Made by a program: the position numbers and the translations under genes
The notes under the pieces: generated by a model
Told to the model about the DNA's origin: nothing
Database searches by the model: none
Seen by the model: only the letters and a program-made list of their open reading frames with translations
Source: Scolanthus callimorphus
Taxonomy: Eukaryota; Cnidaria; Anthozoa; Actiniaria; Edwardsiidae
Assembly (NCBI GenBank): GCA_033964015.1
Contig: JAWWUD010000099.1
Location: forward strand, 186,001 to 250,000
DNA length: 64,000 bases
Direction: 5' to 3'
Shown: one piece after another, positions 23,401-40,900 of the stretch
Position numbering within the stretch: position 1 is the first letter of the stretch
Layout: each line of letters opens with the position of its first letter

Positions 23401-24829
23401 GAAGGTCATCTGAAATCTGCTCTAACCCACATTATTTGAAAGCTGTGTTCCTCGCTGGGTATACCGGTACGTGGCATTCTAAAGTAAGTAAGTGGAATAG
23501 CTGTGATCATTACTGTGGATCTCTAATAATACCAGACTGGATGTTAATTGGAACTGACAATTGCCTTTGACTGGCTACTGTAACTTCTTGTTTACCTTTA
23601 ATTTTTGTACCAAATTCAGGATAAAGGTAACAAATTCTTTCCCTGTGTTCCTGTAGTCAACTAGAACTGCTACACCAATATTTGAAAACCACATGCTGGG
23701 GAAATAGAAGTGCAATAATTGTAAAATAGCATTAGGAAATGTTGTAAGTCATATAGGTACCGTCTGGTCCACAATTGGGATTATAGCAAAGAGGTTTGGA
23801 AATTCAGGGGCAGAGGGTCAAATGCCTGTTCTTTTCTATACATCCAACTGGAAACTCCAGAGGGGTGTGGTCATAACTCAGCCCCTTCTGAGGAGGGTGA
23901 TGGATTTTTTTTTCTGGAATCACACAATAATATGAAGCATTTAATATTTTTAGCATACCTAGCCAAATGTGCCAAATATTTGAGCAGCCTCAATATATTC
24001 TCTTGATTGACTTGTATTCCATTGGCTTGCCGACCAGGTGGAAAGCATATTATGGGATAGCCATTTCTATCATGCCCTCCTAAAGGTAAAATGATAATAT
24101 ATATTTACATTTTATAAACAATAGACAAGACTTAACACATTGGCTTAGTTCATTTGATAAAGCCCAGTCCCTCCAATTAGAAGAGGATGTGAGCTGCTAA
24201 ATATATCATGTTGCAGCAGAGTAAGTTGTGTTACAGAAAATGGCACTAAGGTATAATAACTGCCATTTATTATAATATATACATTTTTATGATGATAATA
24301 ACATTCTACAGCCTAACAGGCTGAATTTTGAATAGGGGGCTAGGGTACTAGAGAACATTTGGTGAGAAAAAGGGTTTGTCAAGTTTAATATGAGGATGTG
24401 CTGCTGGTACCTCCCTTTTAGAATCTCTCAGTCTCAATAACTGGTTATTGCCCAGTTGGAATGATTTTTACAATAACTGACTGGTCTAGATGCTGCTAGA
24501 GCTTTGCTAAAAAACCCTGCAATAATGAACAGACGTCATGCCATAATTAAATACCCAGGCAATAAATTAGCTTCTACAACACCTTTGCAGTTTGGGTATG
24601 TAAGGCTTCTAACAATCATGGTCGCAATAGCTGGATACCAGAAATTTGAGGAAAAGCAAAGCTGTTCTTAAAAATTTATGAAGAAAAAGGATTCAAATTG
24701 GGTGCCACTAAATTAGACACCCTCTCTCTAGAATCACCCCTGAGTACCTGGAAGAAGAGCTGCTTGACACAGAATGAGCTCATCCTCTGGCATGTAAACT
24801 CTCTGCTGTTCCTTGCCTCTTGTCACCAT
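11406..24829 (-). CDS. Giant SEC14 / spectrin-repeat protein with long acidic repeat region
   Basis: Exons, in transcript order: 24748-24829, 23959-24079, 23596-23695, 22791-22907, 22541-22657, 21937-22097, 21006-21255, 20569-20694, 20235-20426, 19401-19762, 16708-18848, 16165-16452 and 11406-15632. The phases fit across every junction; total about 2760 residues. The first five form a SEC14/CRAL-TRIO domain of the Trio/Kalirin/SESTD1/Dbl type: GGHDRNGYPIICFPPGRQ, GVAVLVDYRNTGKEF, VKVLYMILPED, then YIDSDQLLKCFGGTMEYF. The next four are spectrin-like helices (LTWIQQKGDAHLDKL, ALQAHAEACF). Then come low-complexity serine-rich and coiled-coil parts. The 4.2-kb exon holds 6-7 copies of a ~55-residue acidic repeat around ERASSESSEEIEHFDADSN, a two-copy ~64-residue repeat, and three LLDIVG/LLDLIG motifs. 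I see no DH or PH domain. The frame shifts by one base near 17580 (GGGG) and within 18430-18480. A donor (GTAAGT) after 11406 shows that coding continues downstream. ATG 24829 directly follows an acceptor and may or may not be the true start. Confidence 0.75.
19039..19225. repeat. 75-base minisatellite in an intron
   Basis: About 2.4 copies of a 75-base unit; the marker TTCTAGCCGACGACG recurs at 19052, 19127 and 19202. Because 75 is a multiple of three, frames stay open on both strands. It lies in the intron between 18848 and 19401 and is not spliced into the gene model. Confidence 0.8.
23140..23390. repeat. ATTGG / CCAAT-rich intronic repeat
   Basis: At least six GATTGG(C/T) or CCAATCAAATT motifs in both orientations within 250 bases, embedded in the SEC14 gene intron. 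Probably a degraded palindromic element; boundaries not clear. Confidence 0.4.
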
Positions 24830-27314
24830 CTGCATAAATTATTGTTTTAAATTAATTTTCAGAATAAAGTGAAATATATTATCATGGGGCTTCATTAGAA
24901 GCTGGTCCCTTGGTACCAGTGCCAGTCTACTTTAAACAATGTAGCTGCAGGTCCCCCATGGAGTTTCAAGACAGCATCTGGAAGGGTGTCCACAGGATCT
25001 GGAATTTGAGGAAATTGTGGTGCTGGATTTTCTGGAAAATGCAAAATATTTTGATGGGATTTCCATACTTGATGGGAAGCAGGAATTATATAAAATTGGG
25101 ACCAGGGATGCAGAATTCTTAAGCTTGTCATTCAGGATTCATTCATTTCAACATTGTGTATTTCCAAAAAAATATACACGGAAGGGATTGGAAATTCCAG
25201 AGGGGTGGGGTGGGGTGGGGGGAGCATTTTTCAACATCCTTCTTGGGGGGGGGGGGGATGGATATTTTTTAGAAACACACATTCCCAAAAGTGCAGGATG
25301 TGGGATTTTCGAGAAAACGTTGCGGGAATGCGCGATCAGCCACCCCCTTTCCAGACCCTGTCAAGATTTTGTTTCATTGTCTTGCATTTACTGCAATTCT
25401 ACCTCATAATTATTTGTTACAGTTTAACAAAATTTCCAGAATAAACTATGCATTCTGTGGGTTGACAGCTATATGCTACTTTGATAGTTGGAGGCTTGCT
25501 CCAATTAATTTGAGAAATTTTTAAATAAAAATAAGGGTGTATTACAGCATAACATGGATCACTCAGCATACATCTTCTGCTATCAATAGTACACTAACCC
25601 CACGATTCGAGACTGACGACGAAAACAGTAAGCTTAATCTATGCTGGGGAACAAATTCATTATCACTTTATAAACTGAAATTGGATAAGAGGTGCAAAAC
25701 CAGTCTGTGATGAATTTGTAAATGGAAGGTGGTAGTGCCATACATTAACCACTACTGTATTAAAGAGAACAAGAAAAATATTTGTAAGATCAAGTAGTGA
25801 AGATTGAGGTTGACATCGCCAGCTCGACCACATAAGATAAACCTACAGGTTCCGGAGTGATAAAACCCCATCTGCCGTACTTTAAACACACATCCGGTGA
25901 AAATAGGCATATTCAAAACAAAGTTTAAAATTTCAAATTGAAATATTCAATAAGCAATCTAAAAAAGTCTGAGTTGATTTTAAAAGTAATCTTAACATTT
26001 TTACAAAGAAAACTAGTCATCTGCAAAATCGATGATCGACAGAGAAGAAGCCGGGGGTTATATTGGAATTGTGGGTTGTCAGATAAAAGGCGGCATTTCG
26101 CACATGGCTGAAGGTTGCTATCGCTAACGGGCTGAGAGATACGACTCTAGATCGCTATGTTGTGAGAAAACTTTAAATGCCAACAAATAAATGCATAGAG
26201 AACGATGCCAGTGGGATATTTAACATGAATGCAACGTACAATTTTAAGCTCCAATCTCGAGGGACTCCATTTACAGGAAGCTTTTACGAATCTATACAGA
26301 AGAAAAGCTCCGCTCCCTCCTACGCAAAGACGATATTCAACACAGAAACACTTTTTTCTATGATCAATATTGCTAAGAGGATTTAGAGTCGTGCTTCTTG
26401 TCAACTTTACATCTGTTACATCGAAGCAAAAACCTTGCTCAAAAGAGTTTAGTAAACTTGGCACAGCTTGCCGCTCGGAGAAATAAGTTAATGAACTTTC
26501 CAAATTGAAATGATACTGCAGTCAAAAACTGAAAAGCATGCTTCCCTTGAAAACATAAATATTATCCAGCCTTACCTCTGTAATCCTTGTCAGTCCGATT
26601 ACAAGTTAGCAGTAATTATTTGCATTGTAGGTTCGACCTCTATCGCTCTTGCTCTCCGGGCCAAGTTTGACAGATCAACCGAACTCGGCGGGTCATGCTG
26701 GACGCGTAAATCTCCTCCAAGCAGGGCTCAAAATTTATCCCAGAGATATCTTAACATTAGACTAGGTACCCTTGTTAGCTTTATTGATATCCATTTTGGC
26801 CTGTGTGCAAATCCGAGGTTTTTATGGCGAATATTTGCGGTTGCCAACCCGCACTCACCCTTCGCCGCACACTGGAATGTTATGAAACGTTCGACTGACC
26901 ACATACCAAAGGAGCTACCCAGGAGGGAGGGGAAGGGCATGATGCGCGCACCCGAAACAATCCCGAGTTTTTCCGAGCAATCTTCGATGTGCAGAAACCC
27001 TTCTTATCTTTTGGTTGTTTCTTTTCTTTTTTTTTTTTTTAAAGAAAAGCAGTAAGTTTGATATTTTATAGAACGAATTTGTTCAGAAAATATCTCTTGA
27101 AACTTTTAGAACTTGTACGGGAACTTATAGATCGATATGCGTTCGGAAAGCCGAGAATTGAACTCGAGACAGGCCTTCGGTTGAGAAAGGAACGCCTGGT
27201 AGTTTTTTGGAAATCGTGCAAGTGTGAAAAGTGTGCAAGTATGCTGGTCGATAAAAGTTGACTAAAGAAAATTATACTACACGATGTATTAAATTGAATA
27301 ATTGAAGCCAAAAG
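24830..27314. other. Intergenic region upstream of the SEC14 gene
   Basis: It must hold the promoter and any 5' exon of the minus-strand gene, but I could not place either. 25190-25260 contains G-homopolymer runs of the repeat family also seen near 27790-27940, 28105 and 30650. No coding frame has supporting features. Confidence 0.4.
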
Positions 27315-27581
27315 ATGCTGAAAGGAAGTAAGTTGATGTGTGTTTTTAATGGAAGATTGCAAGGAAGAAGTCCAAGAATTCGAAATTCGCGTTTGATATC
27401 TCAGTATTTGAACACATCAACACCCCAGAGCAAACGGAACATCGCGGTCTTGTCGTATTTGGTTGGATTTTTTGCTTTGCACTGGGTCTGGGTTCATTCA
27501 AAAGGACACAAGAAAGCTACAGCAGAAGAAGATGAGGAAAAAGTAGCAGAGGAGGAATATAAAGAAGAAAGACAAGACTAA
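27315..27581 (+). CDS. Possible small single-pass membrane protein
   Basis: An 88-residue ATG-to-stop frame. The N-terminal ~35 residues are rich in arginine and serine and lack acidic residues, like a mitochondrial presequence. A hydrophobic segment follows (NIAVLSYLVGFFALHWVWV), then a short basic loop and a strongly acidic tail (EEDEEKVAEEEYKEER). This layout resembles small mitochondrial inner-membrane proteins, but I do not recognise the family. No splice sites are needed. It sits alone on the plus strand between two minus-strand genes. It could be a chance frame; the ordered presequence / membrane / charged-tail layout is the only support. Confidence 0.4.
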   Translation: MLKGSKLMCVFNGRLQGRSPRIRNSRLISQYLNTSTPQSKRNIAVLSYLVGFFALHWVWVHSKGHKKATAEEDEEKVAEEEYKEERQD

Positions 27582-28104
27582 ACTAGAGCTCTAGTCGGTA
27601 TTATCCTGTTTGTGGGTGACCTCTGAAGTGAAACAATAATCGAGAAAGTCAGAGGAGATGGATAAGGATGTGATAATTGCATACGAAAGATGAGAAGCGG
27701 TTGTGTACCCATATGATCAGTTGGATTATCGGCTGTTATCGTATATTTTACTATTAAATGCTACTGAAAGTCATATCCTTTGAATTTTTGTTGCACATGA
27801 TGCATTTGGGCAATACCCCCTCCCTCCCCTTCCCACGGAAGGATGTTTAAAAGTGCCCCCCCCCCCTCTGAAATTTCCAAAGAAAAATACAGTATTTATA
27901 TGGAAAAGATCATGTAAATTGACCCCCCATCCCTCCGGTTTTTATTCTGACTGATCCATTTCCAGGAGTTCAATAAAGATTCCAGGACTTTCCAGCCCTG
28001 AATTTCATAATTTTCAAATTCAAGTGTTTTTCAGGACCTGTACGAACCCTGTCACATCCTTTTTGGTACCTTTTAGGGGTAAAATTGAAAGTTCCCGATG
28101 AGCA

Positions 28105-28135
<31 letters not shown>

Positions 28136-29330
28136 GGCTACAACTATGATAAAGATTGGCAGAAAAACCTCTTCTCCCAGGGTAGTAAAAACACAGATGC
28201 AATGAATTGTCTAAAATTACACAAAGCACTGCAGAAAAACTTTCCTGGGAATGATGCTTTCCATTTGATTTCCGACCGATGTAAATGGAAAGCACCTTAG
28301 GGCTGGCGATTGTCGTATTTAGATCTGCAAGGCTCTGGTGACAGCCATTTGAGAGCCTTCGCTGATTGGCTAAAATGGTGCACACGCTTACACGAAACAA
28401 GCTAGTCGTCTATTTGTTGGTGTCTTTTGGGTGATTTTTCTTCAATCGATTTTTTTATGAAAATTGTTTTTTGAGCCGTAGGGACTGGGACAAGACATGG
28501 CATACAATGAATTGTGGGACAGGGGCTAAAAATATACCGGCTTCCTTCTTTTCCTATGCATCAAAATCCCATAACTCTCTGCGTGCCCTGTTAAAACTAT
28601 TCCACAAACCATTGCACACCCTAAAAAAAAACGGAAACCATCTGCATGGGTGCGAGACTGTTTTCGACCTACGCCTTCAACTTCTACGCTCTACATAACC
28701 AGGTCATTTCCTTATACGCATGCATCAGTCTCCAGAGCCTCCCCCACAAGTGACGAGCAGGGGAGTCTGGGAACGAGAATGAGGGCTAGTGTGAGCATAG
28801 CTAAGATATTGTTCCTGCCTTCTTTTTATCCCTGAACGTCCACAGGATATATCAAGTGAAACTTTGTAATTTCCACATGGGGCACAAAGAAAATTGGTAT
28901 TCCGCAGGGGTTGTGCAGGAGTCTTGGATTTCCACAAGGAGAGATCCATATGGGGAGCATGGGTATTATTTGGAACATCCTAACACATCCTAACGCAAGC
29001 TGTACATGCAGCTGGACCTATAACTTGCAGCCTACTAGGAACTCAACCAATCAGAATGCAGCATTGATGATATACCACCAGTGGGATTTGACTATCAAGA
29101 TTCCGTGAGTAAGACCTAGGACGTACGCCGGTCTTATCATGGGCCATTCCTAATGCAAATCATGGCAAATTAACTTAGACAATATAGTTTTTTTGGCACT
29201 AGGAAGGGCTCATGATAAGACATATACCCTGGTATTTTATTGGCGTTTATATAGTACATCACTTATCGAGACTTGTTTACAAGAAATCACACATTCCAGA
29301 AAAGGGAAACCGCGACAAAAACATTTATTA
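27582..29330. other. Intergenic repeat-rich region
   Basis: Contains C-rich element remnants (27820-27940), a run of 29 C residues (28105-28133) and segments of a dispersed family around AGAGCCTC and GACGAGCNGGGGAG (28315-28345, 28730-28790). That family recurs near 35310-35480 and 56290-56600. No gene seen. Confidence 0.5.
28105..28133 (+). repeat. Homopolymer of 29 cytosines
   Basis: An uninterrupted C run follows GAGCA and precedes AAGGCTAC; it is the left part of a poly-C-ended repeat family. Its exact length is likely to be polymorphic or mis-sequenced. Confidence 0.9.
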
Positions 29331-29332
29331 TA

Positions 29333-29344
29333 ATTTTATTTATT
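29333..29344 (-). terminator. Likely polyadenylation signal of the actin gene
   Basis: On the minus strand AATAAATAAAAT lies about 315 bases after the actin stop codon at 29659. Motif and position only. Confidence 0.4.
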
Positions 29345-29658
29345 AATTTCACTGTGACAAAATTTAGCAATTTATTTCTTTATAGGGAAATGTCCGATTT
29401 TAGGGTTTCTTCCTCCTCAACATCGTCATTTTGTGATTGTCTTGCGTCACAATGTCCTGTTTGGTGGTGTTGGAGCAGACATACATCAAATGACCCTTGT
29501 GAGTGGAACATACCGAAAGGGAGTTTACCTTTTTGGTAGACAAAGAAGAAAACGACACTAGAGTGTTTAAAAGCACTTATTTTTTATGAAACGTCTATCG
29601 AAGGAAAATATTTTGTAACTTGTCCTTGTCAAGTTCGTAGGGTCTTCGCAAGGTGAGC

Positions 29659-34581
<4,923 letters not shown>

Positions 34582-34612
34582 TTAATAGTGTGTTGAATTG
34601 TAGGAAGCTGGG

Positions 34613-34622
34613 CGTATTTATA
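34613..34622 (-). promoter_or_regulatory. TATA box of the actin gene
   Basis: TATAAATACG on the minus strand, 107-116 bases before the actin ATG. The position suits a TATA-driven start with an ~80-base leader, if no 5' non-coding exon exists. Confidence 0.55.
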
Positions 34623-35977
34623 CCACGAGTAACGACTATGGTCGGCTGCATACAATAATAGCGCATGCATAATGAATGGTCACGTTGTGGCGTGACAGGC
34701 GCGCGGTGCCCGAAAGCAGGTGTCCATCCATCATTGTACACAAAGCGTAACGCAATTCATAATAATAGATTCTAGCTAGGCCTTGTGTCACGAATGAATT
34801 GCTCGATTTTTAAGATGAATCTCCTCGCTCTTTTTATTCAGTTTTGCTTGTACTAACTTGTTTTCAAGGGTGCTATTTCCGTCACGAATCTTAACCATTG
34901 ACAATCTGTATCTTGCGTAACGATGTGCTTTTAGGGGCCTTTGCGTTTTAAATTTTTAACACGAAAGTGTTCTATCAAAGAGAACACGTCAGTCACCCGT
35001 CACCCACACTAGTATTTATGGCTCAAACAGCACTCGCTAATATGGAAATACAGGAATCTGAAAATACTTCCTAGGCCAAAGGATTTGTTCTAAAAATGTT
35101 CAAAATACAGTGTAGGATAGGAAAGTGTTATTTGGTTCGATGCCCGGGGTTCGATGCTCTTCTTACTTTCAGTCGGAAACAAACGCCGATTTCGACACGC
35201 AATATACGTTATCTGTCAATCAAACACAAATCTATCGTTTAACCAGTTTTCACGTAACGTATAGTCAGTCGTGTGTAATGTGTAATCGAGTTTGCGCTAT
35301 TTTTTTTTTATCTCCATAAGATGACGGGCTCTGGGTACGAGATTGTGCAGACTGGCTGATTTTGAACTATAGAGCATGCGCAAAAACATCTTTCTCTTAA
35401 GGGCTCTGTAACAAATCTTGCGCAAGTGTCAGTGGCTGTCAACAGAGCTTTCCCCGCGATGTGACATCTCTCAACAAGGTAACCAGTCATTGTACCAGCA
35501 CAAACGCTACCAGACTAGTTCCCTTATGACCGGTGCTGAAACAGAGATTATTGCGCTCGCACAAGAAATAATCTATTCAAAAATTTGCATCGAGCATTAA
35601 TATAACCATGGACATCAACAACAACAACAGCAAAACCCTTTATTGTGTCCTCTATAAATAAGTACAATGAAATATATATAAGATACAGATAAAATTAAGA
35701 GTGCGGGAGAATAAACCCACTCAAAAAATAGCAGAGCTAATCGAGTTTAAGTGGCAATGGTCAGACGCTACATGTCATGCAATGATTATAATATTCTGTT
35801 GCTATCCATTAAAAGTTAAAAGTACAAAACATAAACAGATCAATTAAATTACATTAGAAAATAACACCTATGTTGTATTGTGAATGTGCGCATTCTGATT
35901 GGTTAAAAAGCGTGTTTGTAAGAGACCTGAGAAACACGATTGTCACGCAACGTTGTCGCGCGTGTGTATGTTATTTT

Positions 35978-36168
35978 CTAAAAGCAATAGAAATACTTTC
36001 TGCGTGCTCTCTGGTTTCTTACAAACACTCGGGGAATGTTGGTCGAACTGATAAAAACTTGAAAGGCACTCGCCTCCGGCTCGTGTCTTTCAAGTTTTTA
36101 TCAGTTCTCCCAACATCCCCCTCGTGTTTGTAAGAAACCAGAGGGCACGCGTAAAGTATTTTTATTGC
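35978..36168. mobile_element. Palindromic MITE
   Basis: Arms of about 85 bases: AAGCAATAGAAATACTTT, GGTTTCTTACAAACACT, GATAAAAACTTGAAAG on the left, inverted on the right as CTTTCAAGTTTTTATC, AGTGTTTGTAAGAAACC-like and AAAGTATTTTTATTGCTT. Centre near 36075. Confidence 0.8.
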
Positions 36169-36866
36169 TTAACAACAAAACAAACAGAAAATAAGGGTAT
36201 ATTGGGACAAGAGAAGTGCACTAATTATCTTTATTATTCATTCAACATATTTTCCCGTTTCTGATTGGCTGAGTGCCACCGGCGACTTCTTGATGTTTTA
36301 AAAGACAAGCGACGTATCCCATCGATTGACGTCGGAAAGTTGAAAAATTATTGCACGCGTGACGTCGCGCACTTGTAGGCAGGCTGGCAAAACTGCCTGC
36401 TCTCTTAAAGAAGTAAAGCGGGGAGATTCATTTTGAATGAATAATAAAACAATTAAAAGTTTGAATTAATAATAAAACAATTAAAGGGGCTGTGTCACGG
36501 TTATTTGAACAAATTCGTAAATACAGCTCTAAATTTGCATGTAACCATCTCCAAATCACTTATATCACTTGACATTAGCCTAATAAGCAATGTAGGTGGC
36601 TGCCGATTTGCAAACAAATTTTGATGTTTACTTCAAACTTTGAAAACTGTTCATCCTGACAAGATTTCAAAAACTCATTGTTGCAATCCGTTTCCAACTG
36701 CTCTGTAATAGGTCCAAGAAGCCCACAATCTATCGATTTGTAGTTAAAGGGCTATTTAACAAACCTAGACTAGTATTTTGGTTATCCAACAGTAATGATC
36801 ATGTTTTTTTACATCATCAAAGTGTGCTTAAATTGTGACACAGCTCCTTTAATTAATGATAATTAA

Positions 36867-36948
36867 TGATGTGGAGAATTATTCAGATCTTGAGGGTGTT
36901 CGGCCTCGATGGATAACACCACCTCGATCTGAATAATTCTCCACATCA
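36867..36948. repeat. Short foldback
   Basis: GATGTGGAGAATTATTCAGAT is mirrored by ATCTGAATAATTCTCCACATC with a GC-richer loop between. Possibly a small MITE. Confidence 0.75.
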
Positions 36949-36963
36949 TACTCAGCAGAATTC

Positions 36964-37247
36964 ATTACCACTGTATGCATTGCTACGCGACCTCAAAATT
37001 CACTGTTGCGATGGGCGATTGGCGATTTTTAGCCGTCAATCAAAACTAAAACGTTGGATTCGGCTACTTCGGTGGGTCGACATTAATTGTAAAATCAATT
37101 AAAATAATTGTAAGCTATCCTTTGGCTTTCTGTCCTAGAATTATGAACTTTCTGACTCAAGAAAATTGACATTACAATTCCTTTGCTGAGAATCGCCAAT
37201 CGCAACCGTGAATTTTGAGGTCGCGTAGCAATGCATACAGTGGTAAT
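36964..37247. mobile_element. MITE with 39-base perfect terminal inverted repeats
   Basis: 36964-37002 (ATTACCACTGTATGCATTGC and on to CTCAAAATTCA) is exactly inverted at 37209-37247. Homology continues inward imperfectly (TTGCGATGGGCGATTGGCGA against TCGCCAATCGCAA). No coding frame. Confidence 0.85.
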
Positions 37248-37931
37248 TGCTACATGTAATTGTTCCACATATTTTAGGATAATAATTTTTTTTGAAACAA
37301 TGCGACGAATATTACCATGGAACCAACGCCCAGTTCCAAAGCAACCTCAAGCTGGGACCAAACAAGTTCAACAAGTCCATTCAACTTTTCGTCACTTCTT
37401 TTGTTCTTTGAAATTTGCCGCAAGTTTTAAATCAGTTGATAGCCACACTTCCCTGATAGCAATGACTAAAAGATAGCACTTGTAAAGATTTGTTTACACG
37501 ATGGGAGCCTAGTTATACACCTCCGCTGGAACATTTTCCGTAGGTCCTCAACCCCGGCGATCCGTTTTAAAAATGCAATCAGCCATTCCAGTGTGGAACA
37601 CAATGACCCCTGTGGAAATTCCAGGTTAGTCGATAGGGGAGTAACGGATATAAAATGGAAACAGCCCATTAAAAAATATTTACCGAGTTCCATCGGGTTC
37701 TGAGAGCTTGTTCATGAGGAAATTGTTGAACAAACATTCACAAATGTTGTACCGGTTAGGCCCAAGCCTTATTGATATAATATTTCACTTTTGGCCATCA
37801 GCAAGATTCGGGGCTCTGGGGGAATCCAAATTGTGGGAATTTATGAGAATCTGGGTTACAAAAATCGATTCCTCCAGAGCCCTGAATATTGCCGTTGGCC
37901 AAAAAAGACGGGCTCTGACCGAGATTGTAGT

Positions 37932-40900
37932 TCAAGCTAGATGGGTTCGTCTGTGCATGCGCAAGTCCCTAGTAGAAGAGAACCTCTCTTCGCAATTCGC
38001 GCACTGCAGCTCATTACAAGCCGGTGATTCCGTCCCTGGCTTTTTTCCAGGAGATGGCGAGATTTTTCTAGGAGAAACTCTCGTACTTTTGCTACCCTCT
38101 CCGCTTGCAGGTGTTCCTCTTGTGGTAATAGTTGAAGTCCTCTCCTTTAGATGGACCACCATATGCCTGTTTAGATGGGATGAACACGAGAACTCCTTGC
38201 CACAGTGTTCACATCCATGCTTTGTACTGTTACTCTCGGCAGACTTTTCATGGCATCGCAGGGCGTCTTGGTCTGGACTGTTGTGTGATGATTCCCGTGG
38301 CTTTTTACCAGTACCATGGGATCTCTGATGAATGTAGTAATCCCTAGGGCTGGCAAACGATTTATTGCATGTCAAACAAATGGTTTCTTCCTCCACGTCC
38401 TTGTGGTACCTTACGTGCTGAATATAACTCCCTTTGGAGACGAACACTTTGTTACAATGGGGGCAGGGAAATTCTTCTCTTTCGCGAGTGTGAGTTTCCT
38501 TATGTACGCTCAAGGCATATCTGTGCTTAAAAGACTTCTCACAAACCGAGCAAGCATAAGGTCTGCTTTCCGAGTGCACAGTCTGGAGATGCCGTTTTAA
38601 GTGGAAGGGAGTCTGGAATGCCTTATCACACTCGTCGCACTTGTGCGTTCTCTTCAGGTGGCTTCTCTCATGGCGATGAAGCAAACGCCTGTCGGTGAAG
38701 ATATCATCACACTGTTTACACTTGATTGGTACCGACACGTTTTTATGGTAGCGCTCGTGCTGAATAAGGGCGGAATTTGTCGCGCACACCTTATCGCAGA
38801 ATTTGCACTTGGGTTCAGCAGGGAAACGGCTATGGGATCTACAATGTACATCAAGGTTATTCGTGCTTTTGAAAGCCTTTTCACACTGAGCACATTTAAA
38901 GGGCCTTTCCTCAGAGTGCGCTGTCTGGTGTCGTTGGAGATGCCCGGCGGAGAGAAACGCTTTATCACAAATCAAGCATATGTGCGCTCTCTTTTTTGCG
39001 TGAGATTTCTTATGTTGGCGTAGCAGGGATCGATCATTAAACTCCTGGTCACAAAACTGGCATTTGATTGGCTCTGCTGCGTCCTTGTGAGTCTTGACAT
39101 GCATTTTGAAGCCTCCTACATTGGTGAAAACCTTCTCACAACATTCACAAGTTAATACAGGCTTGGGTTTGTCGTGGATTTTCAAATGATTGGTCAGGTA
39201 CTGTTTGTTCTTAAAACCTCTGTCGCACACCGAACAAGAGAAATTTTTAACATCCGAATGAGTCTCCTGATGGCGCCTCAGGTGTTGCATTCTACTAAAT
39301 GCCTTATCGCAGACATCACATATGTGCGGCTTGTCAGTTATGTGTCCTTTCTCGTGATGATAAAGCTTGGTTCTGTCTGTGAATTCCTCGCCGCAATGCT
39401 TACAATCGATTGGGTCACTCACCCCCTTGTGATATCTTACATGGAGTATATAAGCTGGTTTCATAGTAAAGACCTTGTCGCAATAAGGGCATGTCTGCGG
39501 CTCTTTTGGTTCACCAGTGTGGAGCCTTTGGGTGTGATTAGTTAGGTAGTGCTTAGTTCTGAACGTCTTGTCACAGTCCGTACACTGGAATAGCTTAGCG
39601 TCGGTGTGGATAGCTTGGTGGCGCTTGAGGTGCGCGGTGCTCTGGAATGTTTTACCACAATCAGCACACTCGTGCATTTTCTCGACGTGGGCTCTCTCGT
39701 GGTGGAACAGCGCTGTCCGGTCTGTAAACACCTCCAGGCAGTGTTTACACGCGATTGGCTCCGTGACATTTCTGTGATAGCGTACGTGCATCTTGAAAGC
39801 TGCTCTGTGCGCGAATACCCTATCGCAGTATTTACACTTCAAATCTGACCCTGCTCTCGATTCCTGCTCCTCGGTGTTTTGATGGAACTTCATATGCGTT
39901 TTCAGCCCACTTAACTTTTGGAACACCTTCTGACATAAATCACACTTTAAGGATGCCTGACCTTCACCATGAGACTGTGCTATCGATCGCTGTCCTCTAT
40001 CATGTTTATGGTACTTCAGATGAGTTCTTAATCCACTCAGCTTTTTGAACACCTTTTGACACACATCACATATGAATGAAGTCTCCTTCTCGGCTTGTGA
40101 AGTGTGCTTCTTATAATGTACAGCAAGGTGCGTCGTGGTCTTGTAAGCAGCATCGCACTTGTCACAGTGGTATGGCCTGTCGGTTGAATGTGCTACCAGA
40201 TGCCTCTTTAGATAACTGTTGTCACGAAACTCCTTCTGGCACTCTGGGCACTTAACAGGCTCCTTATCGTGAACTGGAAGGTGAATCTGTAGTCTTGATT
40301 CGGATGTAAACTTCTTGTCACAATGAGTGCATTCTATATCTCGGGTTGCAGTGTGAGTCCTCGTGTGCACAATATACGCACCTTTCTTGTGAAAACGCCT
40401 ATCACAGTGTGTGCAGTCAAAGGACTCGATCTCCCGCGTATGAACAGCATCGTGCCGTTTAAGTTGCCAACGATAAAGGAACCGTCGGTCACAACTGGAG
40501 CAAGTGTAAGGTCGGTCTCTAGCATGATCTAGCATGTGGCGACTCAGTATGAACTCATGGGTAAACTGCTCGCCACACTCCGCGCACTCATGTGTCAGCT
40601 CGCCAGGATGACCCTTGAGATGCTTACACAGTGCGGCCGCTGTGGGGAGGCTCTTGTTGCATTCCACACACAGGAACGTGTTATGAGCATTGGAATGTCT
40701 GGCAAGGTCTTGAGGTCTTTTAAAAGTCTTGCCGCATTCATCACACGAGGAAGGGCTGATAACTACGTGAGTTTTCTCATGCTTTTTCAACTGAACCCTT
40801 GAGTTAAACACCGTGTCACAACTGTTACACTCGTGTGTCTCTGTGGACACTACATGGATTTTGGCATGTGTTGCTAACTGGTTGGGTCTTTTAAAAGATT

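Larger units (their letters stand above)
34623..37931. other. Intergenic region between actin and zinc-finger genes
   Basis: No supported gene. It holds three palindromic elements (listed separately) and a fragment of the AGAGC...GGGTACGAGA family at 35310-35480. Around 36230-36480 it has ends related to TTATTATTCATTCAA inverted at TTGAATGAATAATAA. Confidence 0.5.

Noticed and set aside
26510..27055. 181-codon plus-strand frame
   Set aside because: No domain, odd composition, ends in a poly-T/poly-A region and no splice context; treated as chance.
37708..38328. 206-codon plus-strand frame antisense to the zinc-finger gene
   Set aside because: Shadow of the zinc-finger reading frame; composition follows the opposite strand.
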